A DNA stretch of 64,000 bases from Cannabis sativa (GCF_029168945.1 NC_083602.1:67352600-67416599); one strand, 5' to 3'; counted from the first letter of the stretch, positions 11,480 to 24,872 are shown. Program-made: numbers and translations. The notes: a model not told the origin generated them from the letters alone.

Positions 11480-13957
11480 AGTAGGTCATATAATTTTTTG
11501 TCAAGTGGGTTTGATATGTTTTCACCTACTCGAGAAATGGTTATCTCTAGAAGGTGGGTTAGATCTCTTCCAGTGTATGTAGAAGATAGAGATCGTTGGT
11601 GGACTTGATTAAGCTAAATTTGGAAGATTTCGATGTGATACTGGGAATGAATTGATAGTCAAGTATAATACCACCATTGATTGTAAAAGGAGAATGGTGA
11701 CATTTGAACTAGAGGGCAAGACTTCATTTGTATTTGTGGGTACAGTTCATGGACCTTGAATCCCAAATTAAAAGCGCTTAAGGCGAGAGACTTCCTATGG
11801 GAAGGATATATAAGCAATCTTGCAAGTGTAGTAGGTACTACTAAGTAGATACATGTGAGACTCGAGAGTGTACAAGTGGTATGTGAATTTCATACCACGA
11901 AAATAAGAAATTAACTTTGAGATTGAGTTGATATCGGGGGTAGAGCGAGTTTCTAAGGCCATGTATTGAATGGTACCAACAAAATTAAAGGAACTAAAGG
12001 TTCAGTTGCTAAACATGTTTGATTTGTAGTTTACTAGACTGAGTGCTTCGCTCTGGGGTGTGCCAGTTTGTTTTTTCAGAAGAAGGACAAATTACTGAGA
12101 ATGTATATTGATTAGCAGGAGTTGAATAAGTTGACGATTCAAAACAAGTATCCTTTATCAAGGATAGGTGATCTGTTCGATCAACTTCAGGGAAAGACCA
12201 TATTTTCTATAATTAATATCAATCTAGTTATCACCAGCTGAGGATTAAGGAAGATGATATTCCCAAGACTGCTTTTTGTAATCGGTATGGGCACTATGAA
12301 TTTCTACTACTGTCCTTTAGGTTGACCAATGCTCCAACAATATTTATAGACTTGATGAATCGGGTATTCAAAGACTTCCTAAAAAATTTTGGGATTGTTT
12401 TTATTGGTGACCTCTTGATTTACTCTAAATTTAAGGAAGCATGTGAGAAACATCTTCAAATGGTATTGCAGCATCTTTGTAAACATAAACTTTATGCAAA
12501 GTTTAAGAAGTGTGAATTCTGGTGCCTCAAGTGAGTTTCTTGGGACACGTGGTGAGTAAGTATAGAATTTTGGTAGTAAAGATAGTAGTAGTTCGAGTTT
12601 GGCCATGATCTAAGTATGTTGTTGAGGTCTAAAATTTCCTAGGGTTAGATGGATACCACAGAAGATTCGTAGAAGGGCTTGCCAAGATTTAACACTCTTT
12701 ACTTAACTTACCCAAAAGAATCACAAGTTCGTCTAGACTAATAAATGTGCAAGTAGCTTTCAAGAGATGAAATAAAGATTGATTACAACACTAGAATTGA
12801 TTTTTCCAACTAGTGATGAGAGGTTTGTGATTTATTGTGATACTTCAAAATAATGGTTAGGTTGTGTCTTAATGCATTCCAAAAAGGTCATTTCCTATGT
12901 GTCTAGGCAATCGAAAGATTATGAGCAACACTATCCCGCTCATGATATTGAATTGGCAGCAGTGGTGTTTTACCCAAAAGTTTGGCGCCATTACCTGTAT
13001 GGCTAGAAGTGTGAGATTTATACCAACCATGAAAGCTTTAAATACTTCTTAGCACATAAAGACTGGAATATGAGGCATCGTCGATGGTTGGAGTGGTTAC
13101 AAGATTATGATTATGAAATCCTCTACCATCTTGGGAAATTAAATGTGGTGGCAGATGCCCTGAGTTAAAAAGGTTACGGTCAAGTCTATGAATTGAAGAG
13201 AACTCCTTCAAAGTTGAAACAAGACATGACAAAAGCTGGAATTGAGTTTTTAGTTGGAAAGTTAGCCAATATCACCTTATAGTTAGATATCTGGAAAGGA
13301 TTAAGATAACACAACAAAATGATTTGATGTTGGTAGAGCATAAGGAGAGGTTCGACGCTGGTTCAGCGAAGAACTCTTCAGTGTCACAGAATGGGTTATT
13401 GTGGTATAAAGATAGAATTTGTGTTCTGACTTAAGACAAGAGAAGTACTAGATGAGTCTCATACTACAACGTATTCGTTGCACTAGGGATGACAAAGATG
13501 TATCAGGATGTGTAAATCACTATATTGGTGGCCGAGAATGAGAAGTGATGTAGTTGAGTCTGTAATGAAATGCCTAACTTGTCAGCAAGTTAGGGAAAAA
13601 CATCGATATGTAGCAGGATTACTTTAGTCTTTAGAAGAAATTACTGAGTGAAAATAGGATGATATAACAATGAATTTTTTAGTTGGGTTACCGAAGACTA
13701 CATGGTTGTATGATTCCATTTGGGTGATAGTGAATAGGTACACCAAGTCAGCACACTTACTACCAGTGTGGACAACATGTGGATCAATATGTAGATTTGT
13801 ACATGAAAGAGATTGTAGGACTTCATGGTGCTCCAACATCGATTATCTTAGATCGTGATACTAAATTTACTCCCTAGTTTTGGGTGAGTTTACAAAGGGC
13901 CATGGGTACCAAGTTAAAAGTTAACATTTCCTTTCATTCTTAGACTAACGGACGGTC
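11480..13957 (+). pseudogene. gypsy pol remnant: protease, RT, RNase H, integrase
   Basis: Pieces in several frames appear in Ty3/gypsy order. The protease tail reads LPVYVEDRE, then LNLEDFDVILGMN and YNTTIDCKRRMVTF near 11570-11720. RT runs from about 12050 to 12620: [69 protein letters not shown], and FIGDLLIYSK at the catalytic site, where the usual FIDD has become FIGD. The RNase H region (12810-13170) keeps VIYCDTSK, QHYPAHDIELAAVVF and the EILYHLGKLNVVADALS block. Integrase (13480-13957) keeps FLVGLPKT-like, VNRYTKSAHLLPV and LHGAPTSIILDRDTKFTP-like pieces across frames, and breaks off at the GRS of the NGRS motif. Many stops; non-functional. Confidence 0.82.
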
Positions 13958-16061
13958 TGTGTATACTACATCAGTTAGAGACTAATTGACGCTGAAAGTC
14001 AGTACCCACTCATGGAGAAACTAACCTACAACTTGCTCTTGGCATCCAGAAAGTTGAGGACATACTTTCAAGCACACCAAATAAAGGTGTATACCGACCA
14101 ACCATTGCGACAAGTTTAAAAAAACCTAAAGTATCTAGCCGACTACTCAAGTGGGCCATTGAACTTGGCCAATTCAATATCACATATCAACAAAGAATGG
14201 CCATAAAGGTCAAGCTCTTGTAGACTTTTGTGGCTGAGTGTACAAACACATCTCTTGAAATCTCTCAAGATTCAAGAGAAAAATAAGAGCCAAAGAAGAA
14301 GCGAGAGGAAGAGCAGCAACAAAAAGCTGAAGAATCAAAATGGAAACTTCATCTTGATGGAAGCTGCACTGACCAATTGTCCGGTGTAGGCATTACCCTC
14401 ATAACAACTAGGGCAATAGCTGCATTGAGTAATCAAATTCAACTTCAAAAGCCTTAAACAATGAGGTTGAATATGAAGCCCTGATCGCTGGCCTCAAAAT
14501 GGCCCATGAAGTACGGGCTGACCACTTTGACATATACATCGACTCTCAACTAGTCATGAACCAAGTCCTAGGTGAATACACAGCTCGAGGTGAAAGAATG
14601 ATGGCCTACTTGAGTAAGGTTCAAGACTTGCTAAGTCAGCTCAAAGGCTATACAATAAGGCAGATCCCCAGAGAATAGAATGCCACAGCAGATGTAGTTG
14701 CATATTTGGCAAGTAGCACCATTGTCGATAAGGAAAACCTGGTGCCAATACAGTTCCTAAAGGAATGAAGAATTCCATCGCTAAAGAAGTCAACATGTTG
14801 GATGACAGTCCAACATGGATGACACCTATTGCATCTTACCTCCAAACTAGATCCTTGCCTGAAAACAAGAATGAGGCAAAGAAAATGAGAAGAAAGGCTG
14901 CTACGTATCTAATCCTAGACGAAGTAATGTACAGACGGAGCTTCTTAATGCCACTCTTAAGGTGTGTCACCAAGACTAAAGTTAAGCGGTTGATGATAGA
15001 AGTGCGTGAAGGCTTCTACGACAACCATGTTGGGGGCAAGTACTATCTAAAAATATACTCTGATAGGGGTACTTTTGGCCAACAATGATAGAGGATTCTA
15101 TGGACTGTGTCAAAAAATATGACAAGTGCTAGAGATTCTTGAAGATCCCTAAAGCTCCACCCAACAAGCTCACAATGATGCAGTCTCCTTGGCCCTTTGC
15201 AGTATGGGGGATAGACCAGATTGGTCAACTCCCAAAGGGAAAAGGAGGGGTGCAGTTCACCATAGTCGCTGTAGACTACTTCACCAAGTGGGCAGAAGCT
15301 AAACCCCTAACAACAATCACCTCCAAAAAAGTCCTTAACTTTGTTGTCAAGAACATCACATGTCGGTACGGACTTCCTCATAAGATTATGTCAGACAATG
15401 GAAAGCAGTTTGACAGTGACATGTTCACTGATTTCTGCAACAGACATGGCATCATCAAAAGCTTTTCTGTCGTGGCCCATCCTTAAGAAAATGGGCATGT
15501 AGAAGTTGTTAACAAGATCCTCAAAGGACACCTTGAAGAAGTGCCTTGAAGAGGTAAAAGGCAATTGGCCTGAATTGCTCCCAAATGTCCTATGGTCGCA
15601 CAGGACTACCGAGAAGACGGCCACATGCAAACTCTATTCACTCTAGCTTATGGCTATGAGGCGATGTTGCTTGTACAGCTGGTGCCACCATCTCACAGGA
15701 GGACAACCTATGACCAGGATACAAACAACCTCCTACTTGTAAAAACCCTTGACAAGATAGAAGAAAGAAGAGATCAAGCCAACCTAAAGTTGCAGGCCTA
15801 CAAGCAAAAGGTTGCAAGGCACTTAAACAAACAAGTAAAAGACAAGAAATTCTTCATAGGAGACCTAGTGCTCCGAAGAGTGTTCCTAAACACCAAAGAT
15901 CCAGTAGCAGGAGTGTTCAAATCCAACTAGGAAGGCCCCTACCGAGTTACAGAGATAACAAGTAAGGGAGCCTACAAGTTGTGAAGGTACAACGAGAACA
16001 TGGAGCTAGTTCTCCTACCAAGATATTAGAATGCGGAGCACCTCCGCAAGTACTATCAGTG
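13958..16061 (+). pseudogene. Tat-type pol 3' part: RNase H, extra RNase H, integrase
   Basis: The RT-linked RNase H tail reads DAESQYPLMEKL, LASRKLRTYFQAHQIKVYT near 13990-14090. A second RNase H (about 14330-14760) begins KWKLHLDGSCTDQLSGVGI, with NEVEYEALIAGLKMAHEV, YIDSQLVMNQVLGEY, ARGERMMAYLSKVQDLL and IRQIPRE in successive frames. Integrase (14790-15480) starts at [18 protein letters not shown], keeps a degenerate zinc-finger region (HVGGKYYLK), FAVWGIDQIGQLPKGKGGVQ, VAVDYFTKWAEAKPLTTIT, MSDNGKQFDSDMF and FSVVAHP, then NGHVEVVNKILKGHLEE after a stop. The C-terminal part (15592-16061) holds TLFTLAYGYEAML, FFIGDLVLRRVF and a final HLRKYYQ. Stops at several points make it dead. The extra RNase H is the diagnostic Tat feature. 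Confidence 0.85.
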
Positions 16062-16139
16062 ACCACCTTACATAATGCTATTTTGCAGTAGTAGTTCTAT
16101 CAACTCATCATTAGAGTAAGAGTAAAGAGCTAGTGCCCA

Positions 16140-16200
16140 CGGTCTTTCGGCGTAGCCGCCCATCGTTCTTCAACGATGGCCTCTACTTGGCATGCCAAGC
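16140..16200 (+). other. Hairpin cluster in the Tat-element 3' UTR
   Basis: An 8-bp perfect stem CCATCGTT/AACGATGG with loop CTTC lies at 16160-16179, and a 14-bp perfect palindrome CTTGGCATGCCAAG at 16186-16199. Both fall just downstream of the pol stop. They would fold in the sense RNA. Function unknown. Confidence 0.6.
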
Positions 16201-16709
16201 AGGGATAGCCATTTGACATTTAGAAGCAGACTTTTTATTATGTAAGCTTGTAGATTCAATTTATGTAAGTTGCATGGTAACAAAAACCAATTAATGAATA
16301 AAAAACAATGTTTATGTTCAAATATATTGTGTTTAAACCACTTGCTAACAAGATTAACTTCTTAAAGTTATTCTTTTTCAGTTCCACATGCATACAACAT
16401 GTAGAACCCCACAAAAATTCCCAATAAGTTTGCGTGCTCACTTAGGGGCATCCACGCTATACAATGCATCGAACTAGCATAGAGAACTTATGTAGAGAAA
16501 TTTTAACGCTTAGTATAAGCTACTGAACCTGCCTCTAAGTCAAGTGTAGGCATACTTCAGCCTGACACAAAAAAAAGTAAATCTGGATACTTACATGTCA
16601 AGGTAATAAGAAGATAGCCAAGATTAAAGACCGCCTGGTCGGTCACACATCCATAATAAAAAGCTTTAGGGCTAAATAGTAATGATGTTCAAAAATAGAG
16701 TGTCCATAG

Positions 16710-18604
16710 TATTGGAAATTATTTTACCAGGATCTTAGATCTACTCACAAGTATGTTGATTAACACCCTAAATATGAACTTTCTAAAACGATGAAATAAA
16801 CACATATAAAGTTAAGGAACCTTACATTGGTTGCAGCGGAATATAATGACTCCTTCCGTTCAGATATCTAGCCCTTGATTCCTTTCTGTAGCAGAGCATT
16901 ATCAATATCTGAACCTGGATCTCTTTCTCTGATTCTTCGATGCTGAAACTCCTTCTTGCTGAAAGTCTTTCTTCACGATCTTCCTCACTATGATTGAGGT
17001 ATCACTTGATGTGTGTGGGCACTACTCTAATCACTAAGGATTTCGAAATTCAAAGGAAGAAGAAAGAAGAAGTGGCAGCTAAAGATAGGGAGAGAGAAGG
17101 TTCAGTTTTTCTGAATCAGAAGAAGTGTGGAAAATTTAGTGTAATTTTCCTGAAGCCTTCACTATCTATTTATAGCATTCCACTAGGGTTAGGTTTAAAT
17201 TATTTGGCATTAAAATAATGAAAATATCAGTTTAAATTTCCTACAAAAGTGGCAGGCCCTATACTAGTGGATTTGGGCCTCACTTTTTGCAATTTTGCAG
17301 TTTTACCTTTTCTACACCTGATTTTCTCAAAAACGCCAATTTTCAAATTCAACCATTTAAATGCCAATTCTAACTATTTAATAACTATAAATAATTATTA
17401 AATAATATTGTCATTTATCATATTTATTAATTGAACCATACAAAGTATCATAATTAACAAATATGCCCCTATAAACTCTTTCTTTACGATTTCGCCCTTA
17501 CTTAGTGAAAATTCACAAATAGACATAGTCTAATTTGAGAATTATAATTGATTAATCAAAACCAATTACATGAGTCTTACAAGCAATATTATCTCAACTA
17601 GTGGGGGGACCATGGGTCTATATAACCGAGCTTCCAATAAGTAGATCAAGAATTTAGCACTAAAATTCACTAACTTATTAATTCTTCGTTGAATCCACGC
17701 ATAGAACTTAGAATTGCACTCTCAGTATATAGAATGCTCTATATGTTCCACCATATAGACACATCATTAGTTATCCATTGTTATAATCCTAATGTGATCA
17801 ATGATCCTCTATATGAATGATCTACACTGTAAAGGGATTAGATTACCGTAACACCCTACAATGTATTTTATCCTTAAAACACTTGACCCCGTATAAATGA
17901 TATTTCAGCTTATGTGAAATGAGTACTCCACCATTTATGTTCGTTTGGTCAAGCTCGAAGGAGATCATCCTTTGCTTACTATTCGCAAGATAGAAGCTAT
18001 AGATTCCATGTTTATGATAGCGCTCCCACTCAATTGCACTACCGTGTTCCCAAAATGTACGTATCACCCTGACCTAAAAGTAGGCTTAACTAACAAATCA
18101 AAGAACACGAATAGCCTTTCAAGATTGAGCCTAATCATAACAGGATTAAGAACATTTGATCTAGGATCAACTAGGCGATATTGACTTGAATAGATATTAC
18201 GGTAAGTTTAATAAATCTAAGTCAAAGTTCAATATCGGTCCCTTCCGATGCATACTCCATGCATCCAACCTGAGCTTTACTTTAACCAATGTTCTGGAAA
18301 GAACATAGTATTTCTCCAAATACAAGTAAACTCTTGTTGTAGATTATCATATCAGTAAAACCCTGTGTCTGATAAATCTAGGAAACTTTATTCACATAGT
18401 CATGTTTACTTTCCAATGTGTTGACGGCACAATAAACAGGATCAAGTATGTGAAAAGGGTTTCAGATGAATTTATACATTATGTACATACAATCATGAAA
18501 TAAATCATGTGAACCATGCAATATTAAATGTTATTTCTGATCTATATTAATAAGTAAATCTGATTATATTGAAATGAGTTTTATTTAGGGCATAAAACCC
18601 AACA
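16710..18604 (-). repeat. LTR, copia copy A, left (3' LTR in element sense)
   Basis: The 1,895-bp repeat begins TATTGGAAATT and ends ACCCAACA. It is about 99.5% identical to 24887-26781. Short open frames inside it (for example 16994-17218) occur in both LTRs of copy A and have no recognisable content. Confidence 0.95.
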
Positions 18605-18615
18605 AACTCCCACTT
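18605..18615 (-). other. Polypurine tract, copia copy A
   Basis: On the minus strand it reads AAGTGGGAGTT immediately before the 3' LTR, the usual copia plus-strand priming tract. Copy B has the same sequence at 40194-40204. Confidence 0.75.
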
Positions 18616-18699
18616 GCACTAATATAAAACAAAAAGTGCGTTTCAAATAATCTCAACACCTTGATATACAAATCAAGTTTAGTAGTAGTAAACTCCTCG

Positions 18700-20900
18700 T
18701 AATAGGATCTGAAAGGTTGAATTAACCACAACCTTTTCTCCACTATTACTCTTCCTTAATCACAAAATCATTGATAATGTGAAATTCCTCTCTATATGTC
18801 TACTCTCTTGGGATACTGGATTCTATATCTTTGGCAACTACTTTTGGTTAATCAGGAAATTAACACTAGTAGTAGAAGGCAATTTGGAATGATGCCAAAG
18901 ATGTATAGAACTTTCCTTAGACTGAATAAGTACCTTTCCTGCAGCTTTAACATTCAGTCCCTCTCTGGTAGACCTAGAGACTTCATATAGGTTTTTACAC
19001 TTCTCCAAAATCACTATTCCACCCCCAGAGTAACCACCATCTTATCAGAAATATTTACTAGCACATAGGCAAATTTCGAAATCTGATGTGGTGTAGTCTA
19101 AGAGTTTTAAACACACTCTTATAGACTAACATATAGTTCCTCTTCTTAATCTTAGGATTTACTTGATTGTCTTCCAATGTTCTTCTCCTGGATTAATCTG
19201 ATACCTACTCATTACTCCCACTCAACAGCAGGTGTCTGGTCTAAGGCATACAAAAGCATATCTAAGACCTCTCACTGTTGATATAAGAAGTTCTTTCATG
19301 GCTTTATCTTTTCTGGAATAGTTAAGACTTTTCCTTAGATAAATAAAATCTATACCTAAGAAGTTGTGAATCTTCTATAGATTGCCATTAGAAAGAAAAT
19401 GCTTCAGCATCTTACTAAAGTAAGTTGCTTGCATTAGAGTAAGTAATTACCAGGTATACCACAAGCCATAGGTTTAGATAAACTCAAACCTATAATACTA
19501 GGAACAGGAAGTTTTGTTAAGTCCATAGAATAGACTTATAAACGAAAATTTCCTTTTATGTCCTTGTAATAGAAAACTTTAGGTTACTCCATGTGAATGG
19601 ATTAAACCACAGTTCTATTGGCTTTCTTCTTAGTTTCTTATCTTGACAATCCATTACTTGTTTAAACTCACGATGGATTTTAATCACTAGTGTCTCCCAA
19701 GTCATAAGAAGGTGAGTTCCTAGAAACTCTCCCACTACGACAAGGCACCGTGAATTATGTCTAAGAAAAACTAAATGGTATTGATCTCTTCGGTTGTGAC
19801 AAGACAACAGAGATAGTGGGATCATCATATGTTATATAAGATGATAGAACACTTTTGGAATCAAGAATTAAATATCTCCTTTATTTGCTACTTGTTTTTC
19901 AGACTTAGTCATTTTCTTAGAAAAGTAGTATTTGTTTGAACAAACACTTTCTTATCTATTGACAATGGGATGGTCCACCCCTAATCACTTAGAATAGCTA
20001 ACAAACCATGGTTAACTGTTCTAGCTTTTCTTAAGATTTTGATTAGGTCATCCATGAATCTAGTAATGATTTACATTAAGTATACAACCATTACATCATT
20101 CTGAAATTGTATTACCATAGAAGGAATTAGGCAACGACTAGTAACTAATCATCAATATGCAACTCGAAATTTCTGGGGAGGTAAGTTTGGATATAATTCA
20201 AAAATTAATTTAATGATCTTTGAACTGCATATCTACTAACTATTTCTCCACCCCTATCAGTTCGCAAGATCTTTAACCACTTACCTTAATGGTATTAACC
20301 ATTGCTAGAAATTAATGAAATTTTTAAACATTTCAAATTTCTTTGCATAAGGTATAATCTAGAGTTATCGTTTTAAGAATACAACGAAAAACTCATATCC
20401 ACCCCTGAATGTACATCCATCTGCGAATGAGATGAACTACTTTCAGTGGATATAGGCATATTAACTCTTTGCAGAGATTGATCTTGTCAAATCCACTATG
20501 AACAAGATACAAATGCCATAGATTAAAAAAAAATGTGGTAGTGTCTATGATGACATAGGTTTAGTTACATCAAAGAGTTCTTAGAATACTGCAAGTGGAT
20601 CCTGGTCACAGAATACCTAACTCATATTCCATACAGTTTGAATCCATTAATAAAAGATGGATATTAAACACTTGAGAAAGTGTAACTGTATTGTATCTGG
20701 AATTAGAAATATAAGAAAATTTCTGTTTGGATTCTAAAATTAAAGTCAAAGACTTAAATTCAACCAAATATAATGAGTAATTCTTTCTTGGACCACAACT
20801 ACTATTTAAACTCTAAGTCAGATTTGCCCATACAAGTAGGAGATTTCTAAGATTGAGGATTTATATCAATTGGGAATAGAATTTCGGGATTATAATCATA
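18700..20900 (-). pseudogene. Degenerate copia pol, copy A
   Basis: In element sense (right to left) pieces occur in copia order. Integrase is seen as KILRTDRGGEIVSRY near 20273-20229. The integrase-RT linker is seen as KVFVQTNTTFLRK near 19955-19920. A much shortened RT region covers about 19830-19430. An RT-RNase H joint contains MKELLISTVRGLRYAFVCLRPDTC near 19310-19240, followed by YQINPGEEHWKTIK near 19200 and an LGGGIVILEKCKNL trace near 19020. The interval between the linker and the LRPDTC block is too short for a full RT, and no YVDD motif is visible, so the catalytic core has been deleted. Stops and frameshifts are frequent. Copy B has the same shortened arrangement at about 40290-42450. 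Confidence 0.75.
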
Positions 20901-21379
20901 TGCGTCATATAAAATGACATGAAATGATTTATAGACCATTCATCCAATGATATATTATTGAGCTAATTCGAAATGAATAAGCTAAGAGGAATTAGGATAA
21001 TTTCGTTTATAAATAAGAATCCAACGATGTTCGATTAGCGAAAGACAAAGTAATCTTATTTATGTAATCTTCTTGTTTCATATTGTAAAAATACTAGTCT
21101 AAGGTGTCATCAATTGATGAACAGCTAGATGTTGCATATACAATATTTATCTTTCGAGATCTTACACTATTATGTATGTCTAATGGTGAAAATCCATTAG
21201 GGATTTATCTCATTAGAAAAATAAACATGTTAGACCAACAATGAAGATTCGAAATTAAACTACAACTTAATAACAGAAAATAACATGGTTCAATATAAAT
21301 TCATACACAATTCAGAAATTATAAACATATAGCAAGTAGGAATGACTAGTGAAAATACTAAAACATACAATCCTAAATA

Positions 21380-24300
21380 ATTTCCAAGGTTTTCAACAAA
21401 CTGATACAGTGTCCCGGTAGGCGAGAGTCAAAGCATCATTTATTGAATAGAGTTGTCAGCTCATCTAAAATAGAAACCATTCTAGCAACTTTTTATTCGA
21501 TCAAAATAAGAATCCAACGTTGTCCCGGTAGGTGAGAGTCAAGGTTATTCCCATTTTATGAGCTTCCACCATTGTTTCATGTTTTATGAGTTTATCTCTA
21601 AGTAGTCACCGTAGGGGAGAGTCTGAATAGAGACGAAAACTCACAAAACACTTATCAAATGAAATCTTACGGTGTTAAATGCGTTCAACGAATAACCATC
21701 CATAGGGGGACGAAGTCTAGCGTCTCGAGGTTATATTGAAAACATTTAACTTTTGTAAGACCAACAATGGAGATCGAATATCTTAATAATAATCAAACTC
21801 ATTATTTAAAGTGAGTTGTATTTTCTTTGATTCTCTTTATTTAATTTATTTATTTTAAATATATATTTATTTAAAATTTCCAATTTAGAATGAAAAATTC
21901 TAAATATAAATTTTAATTTAATATTTATAAATTTTACTTAGATGGATATGAAAATAACATGAATTATTTCCATCTTAGTAATAATTTCCAATAAATATTT
22001 AGAAAAATATCCAATTTAAGTTGTTACAAATTTAATATAAATGAATTTACAACTCAAATTTAATTTTCTATAAATATATATTGCATTTCGAAAAATTAAA
22101 GTATTTAAGAATACAATTTTCGAAAATGCATGTTAAAATAAAAAATTAATCCTGGAAAAATTATTCTAATTTAATGTTGGCCCAAAATTAATTAATAAAA
22201 TTAATTTACAACAAAAAATATAATTTTCCTATTTAATTAAATATATAAGAAAAATTTCAAATATTTAAGTATGATGATGAAAATCAACTTAAATATTAAT
22301 TTTCTATTTAATTAAATACACTAGAAAAATACTTCAAGCAAAAATATCATCTATCTAGATTTTCCTTTGACTAATTAATTCAATTTCTAATCATATACTT
22401 TAATTCAATTTATTTTAAATTAATCAATAAATGAAAAAATCATTGATTTAAGTTGATCCAAGAATTAATTAAAATAAATAAATAATTTACAACTTAATCT
22501 ATTTTTCAAGATAAAATTCGAAATTCTAGCATTTAAGAAATGCAATTTCGAAAATTGATTAATAAAATAAAGAAAAAATATATTTTGAAAATTATTTAAA
22601 TTTAGTTGAAAAAAAATAAATTTCAACTAAAAATAATTTTCTATTTAATTAAATGTCATGAAAAAGAAATATTTAAGTATGATGATAAAAATCAACTTAG
22701 ATATTTAATTTTCAAATTAATTAAATGTATTAAATTCAAGAAATAAATAATTAAGTGTAGAGAAGGCTTAATTATTAATCTCTAGTTTAATACTAGGAAA
22801 AAATATACTTAAAATAAATTGGACCAAAATTAATTATATAAATAATTAATTTCACAATTTATAGTATTTTCCTATTTAATATTAGAAATAATAAGTAGTC
22901 TAGAAATAACTATCTAGAAAATATCTTATTTTACTAAGTATCTTTTCCACAAAATTTGAAAAAATATCTAATTTAAGTTGTATTAGAAAAAAAAAATCTA
23001 GAACTTAAATATTTTTCAAATTTAAATTTAATTAAATATCAAAAATTAAGTTGTAACCACTTAATTTGAAAATATTCCATTTTAAGTTAATATTCGAAAA
23101 GATATTAACTTAAAAAATATCTAAAGAATCTTAATAACCAATGCCTAAAATTCCTCAACTTAATTTTGAAATTTGAAATTCAAAAGATATTCAGATTTAA
23201 GTTGGTTAGTTGTAGATAACTAAATATCAACTTAAATAGGAATATTTAATGAAAAATTTAAATTAAGCTCCAGAAAGAATCTAGATGGTTATAATTCTAT
23301 ATTTAATTAAATACAAGAAAATACATATAGTTTAGCTTAGAATAAAAAATTCTTTAAACTATATTTTTCTTAAATTAATTTCAAAATAAATGAAATTAAT
23401 TATGTTGCTAATCAATTTTATTAGGTTAAACTAGTGTAATTAACCTAGCACAGTTGTTCAAATCAGGCAAATGGGCCTTCACAATTGGGGTAGTTTGTGT
23501 GAGGGGTCTTTGGGTTCAGTATGTCGTACCCACTTCTATGGCTCCCAACTCTCACACAAGGCCCAAAAGAGAGGAATTTAACCTTAATAAGAACAACTGT
23601 TATTAATTGAATAGGCCCAAAAACTAAATGGGCCTAAATAAATTCTATCAAGAACTATGATAATTTATTTTAGCAACAACAACCTATATGTATCTATAAT
23701 CAAATTAAACACATAGGCTCACACAGGCACACTTTGGATGGGTCCTATCATGTTGCTAGGTCATACACAGATGAAAGAAGATTGTAAATATACCTGTTAC
23801 AAATTATTATCTTGACCAAGGGAGCCATCAGATCATTAGATCTGGCAAAAAGTAACCATGGCTATTTGCAATCAAGTAATAATAGGTTTTAAAAACTTAC
23901 AAACAAGCTAAAACACATACTCCTGCAACAAGGTTAGCTGGATAGTTGGATGTAGGATTTATTTAATTTTAAATTAAATAATTAATTAAATAAATAAAAA
24001 TAAAAAATTTCGAAAATTTTTAAAAAAATTGAAAAAATTCGAAATTTTAAATAAAAATTTAAAATTAAACCTACAATTTTTGAAAAATTAGGTTTCAACC
24101 AACCTAAATATCATTTCAAAAATTTGCTAACTACTTTTAAATTTTAAATGTTATTTTATAAATAAAAATTAAATAAAAAATTAGAAAAGATAAATAAATA
24201 TCTTTTTCAAATTTTAAATGTAATTTAAATAAATAAAATAACAAAATTTAAAAAATTAGCAAAATATCTTATATCATTTAAAAATTACATGATTATAAAT

Positions 24301-24870
24301 ATCTTATTTTTAAATTTAAAATAAGATAAGATATAATCAAATTTTAAAATAAGATAGATTTTTAAGCAAGAAGATAGATACTAATTCTATTCAAATTCAA
24401 ATTACACTAATATCTTGAATTAAATTTAAAAAATATTAAATTAATTCAAAAAGATAATTAGAATTGAATTAGGAATAGTAATAGTATAAATACAAAACTA
24501 TACCAAAAATCGAAAGTTAATTCCATGAAAAAGCATGAAAAATTGAAGAAAAACAAAAAAATTGTGAACTGTACGGCAGATTTGCGATCGCAGGAAAATT
24601 TCAGCACAGTCCCGATTTTTTCAAATCTTCAAAAATTCATAACTAATTCAAATAAAATCGAAATTGGGTTCTGTAAAAGGCTAACTTGCTTAATTTTTTC
24701 CATACTATCCAATAAAAATAATTCCAGAAACAAAATCGCAATTATTTTTCACGAAAATTTACAAACATCAATCAATCATCAAATAACACTCAATACAACA
24801 TGATACCATCCAAAAATCATACAAACAATCGTTTTAAAGTCCAAATTTCTTGCAAGTAAATCAATTACCA
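21380..24870 (-). other. AT-rich leader region of copia copy A
   Basis: No gene seen. Near 21411, 21522, 21608 and 21700 there are spaced variants of a GTAGGCGAGAGTC / GTAGGGGAGAGTC / ATAGGGGGACGAAGTC motif, ending in GTCTAGCGTCTCGAGG. From about 21800 to 24500 the DNA is extremely A+T-rich with recurring AACTTAAAT and TTTAATTAAAT words. It lies between the primer site and pol, where gag should be, and no Gag blocks can be read. Copy B carries the same region at 42930-46450. Confidence 0.6.
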
Positions 24871-24872
24871 TG

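Larger units (their letters stand above)
6120..13957 (+). mobile_element. Ty3/gypsy retrotransposon relic (chromovirus-like), 3' truncated
   Basis: A plus-strand element with the order LTR (about 6120-8215), degenerate tRNA-iMet primer site (8219-8230), gag, protease, reverse transcriptase, RNase H and integrase. RT before integrase marks it as Ty3/gypsy. All frames carry many stops and shifts. Gag is split by a CACTA transposon at 9386-11313. The element ends abruptly inside integrase near 13957, where RNase H sequence of a different gypsy lineage begins; the 3' LTR is absent. The long LTR and the iMet primer site fit a Tekay/Del-like chromovirus, but no chromodomain can be checked because the 3' end is lost. 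Confidence 0.78.

Noticed and set aside
16994..17218. A 74-codon frame repeated at 25171-25395
   Set aside because: It lies in both LTRs of copia copy A, so the duplication is explained by the LTRs; it is disrupted in the LTRs of copy B and matches no known domain.
21411..21740. CRISPR-like array, because of the regularly spaced motif
   Set aside because: The motifs are diverged, only four in number, inside a eukaryotic retrotransposon and repeated in copy B.
24525..24803. A 92-codon frame near the primer site of copy A
   Set aside because: Lysine/isoleucine-rich AT translation, disrupted in copy B, no Gag features.
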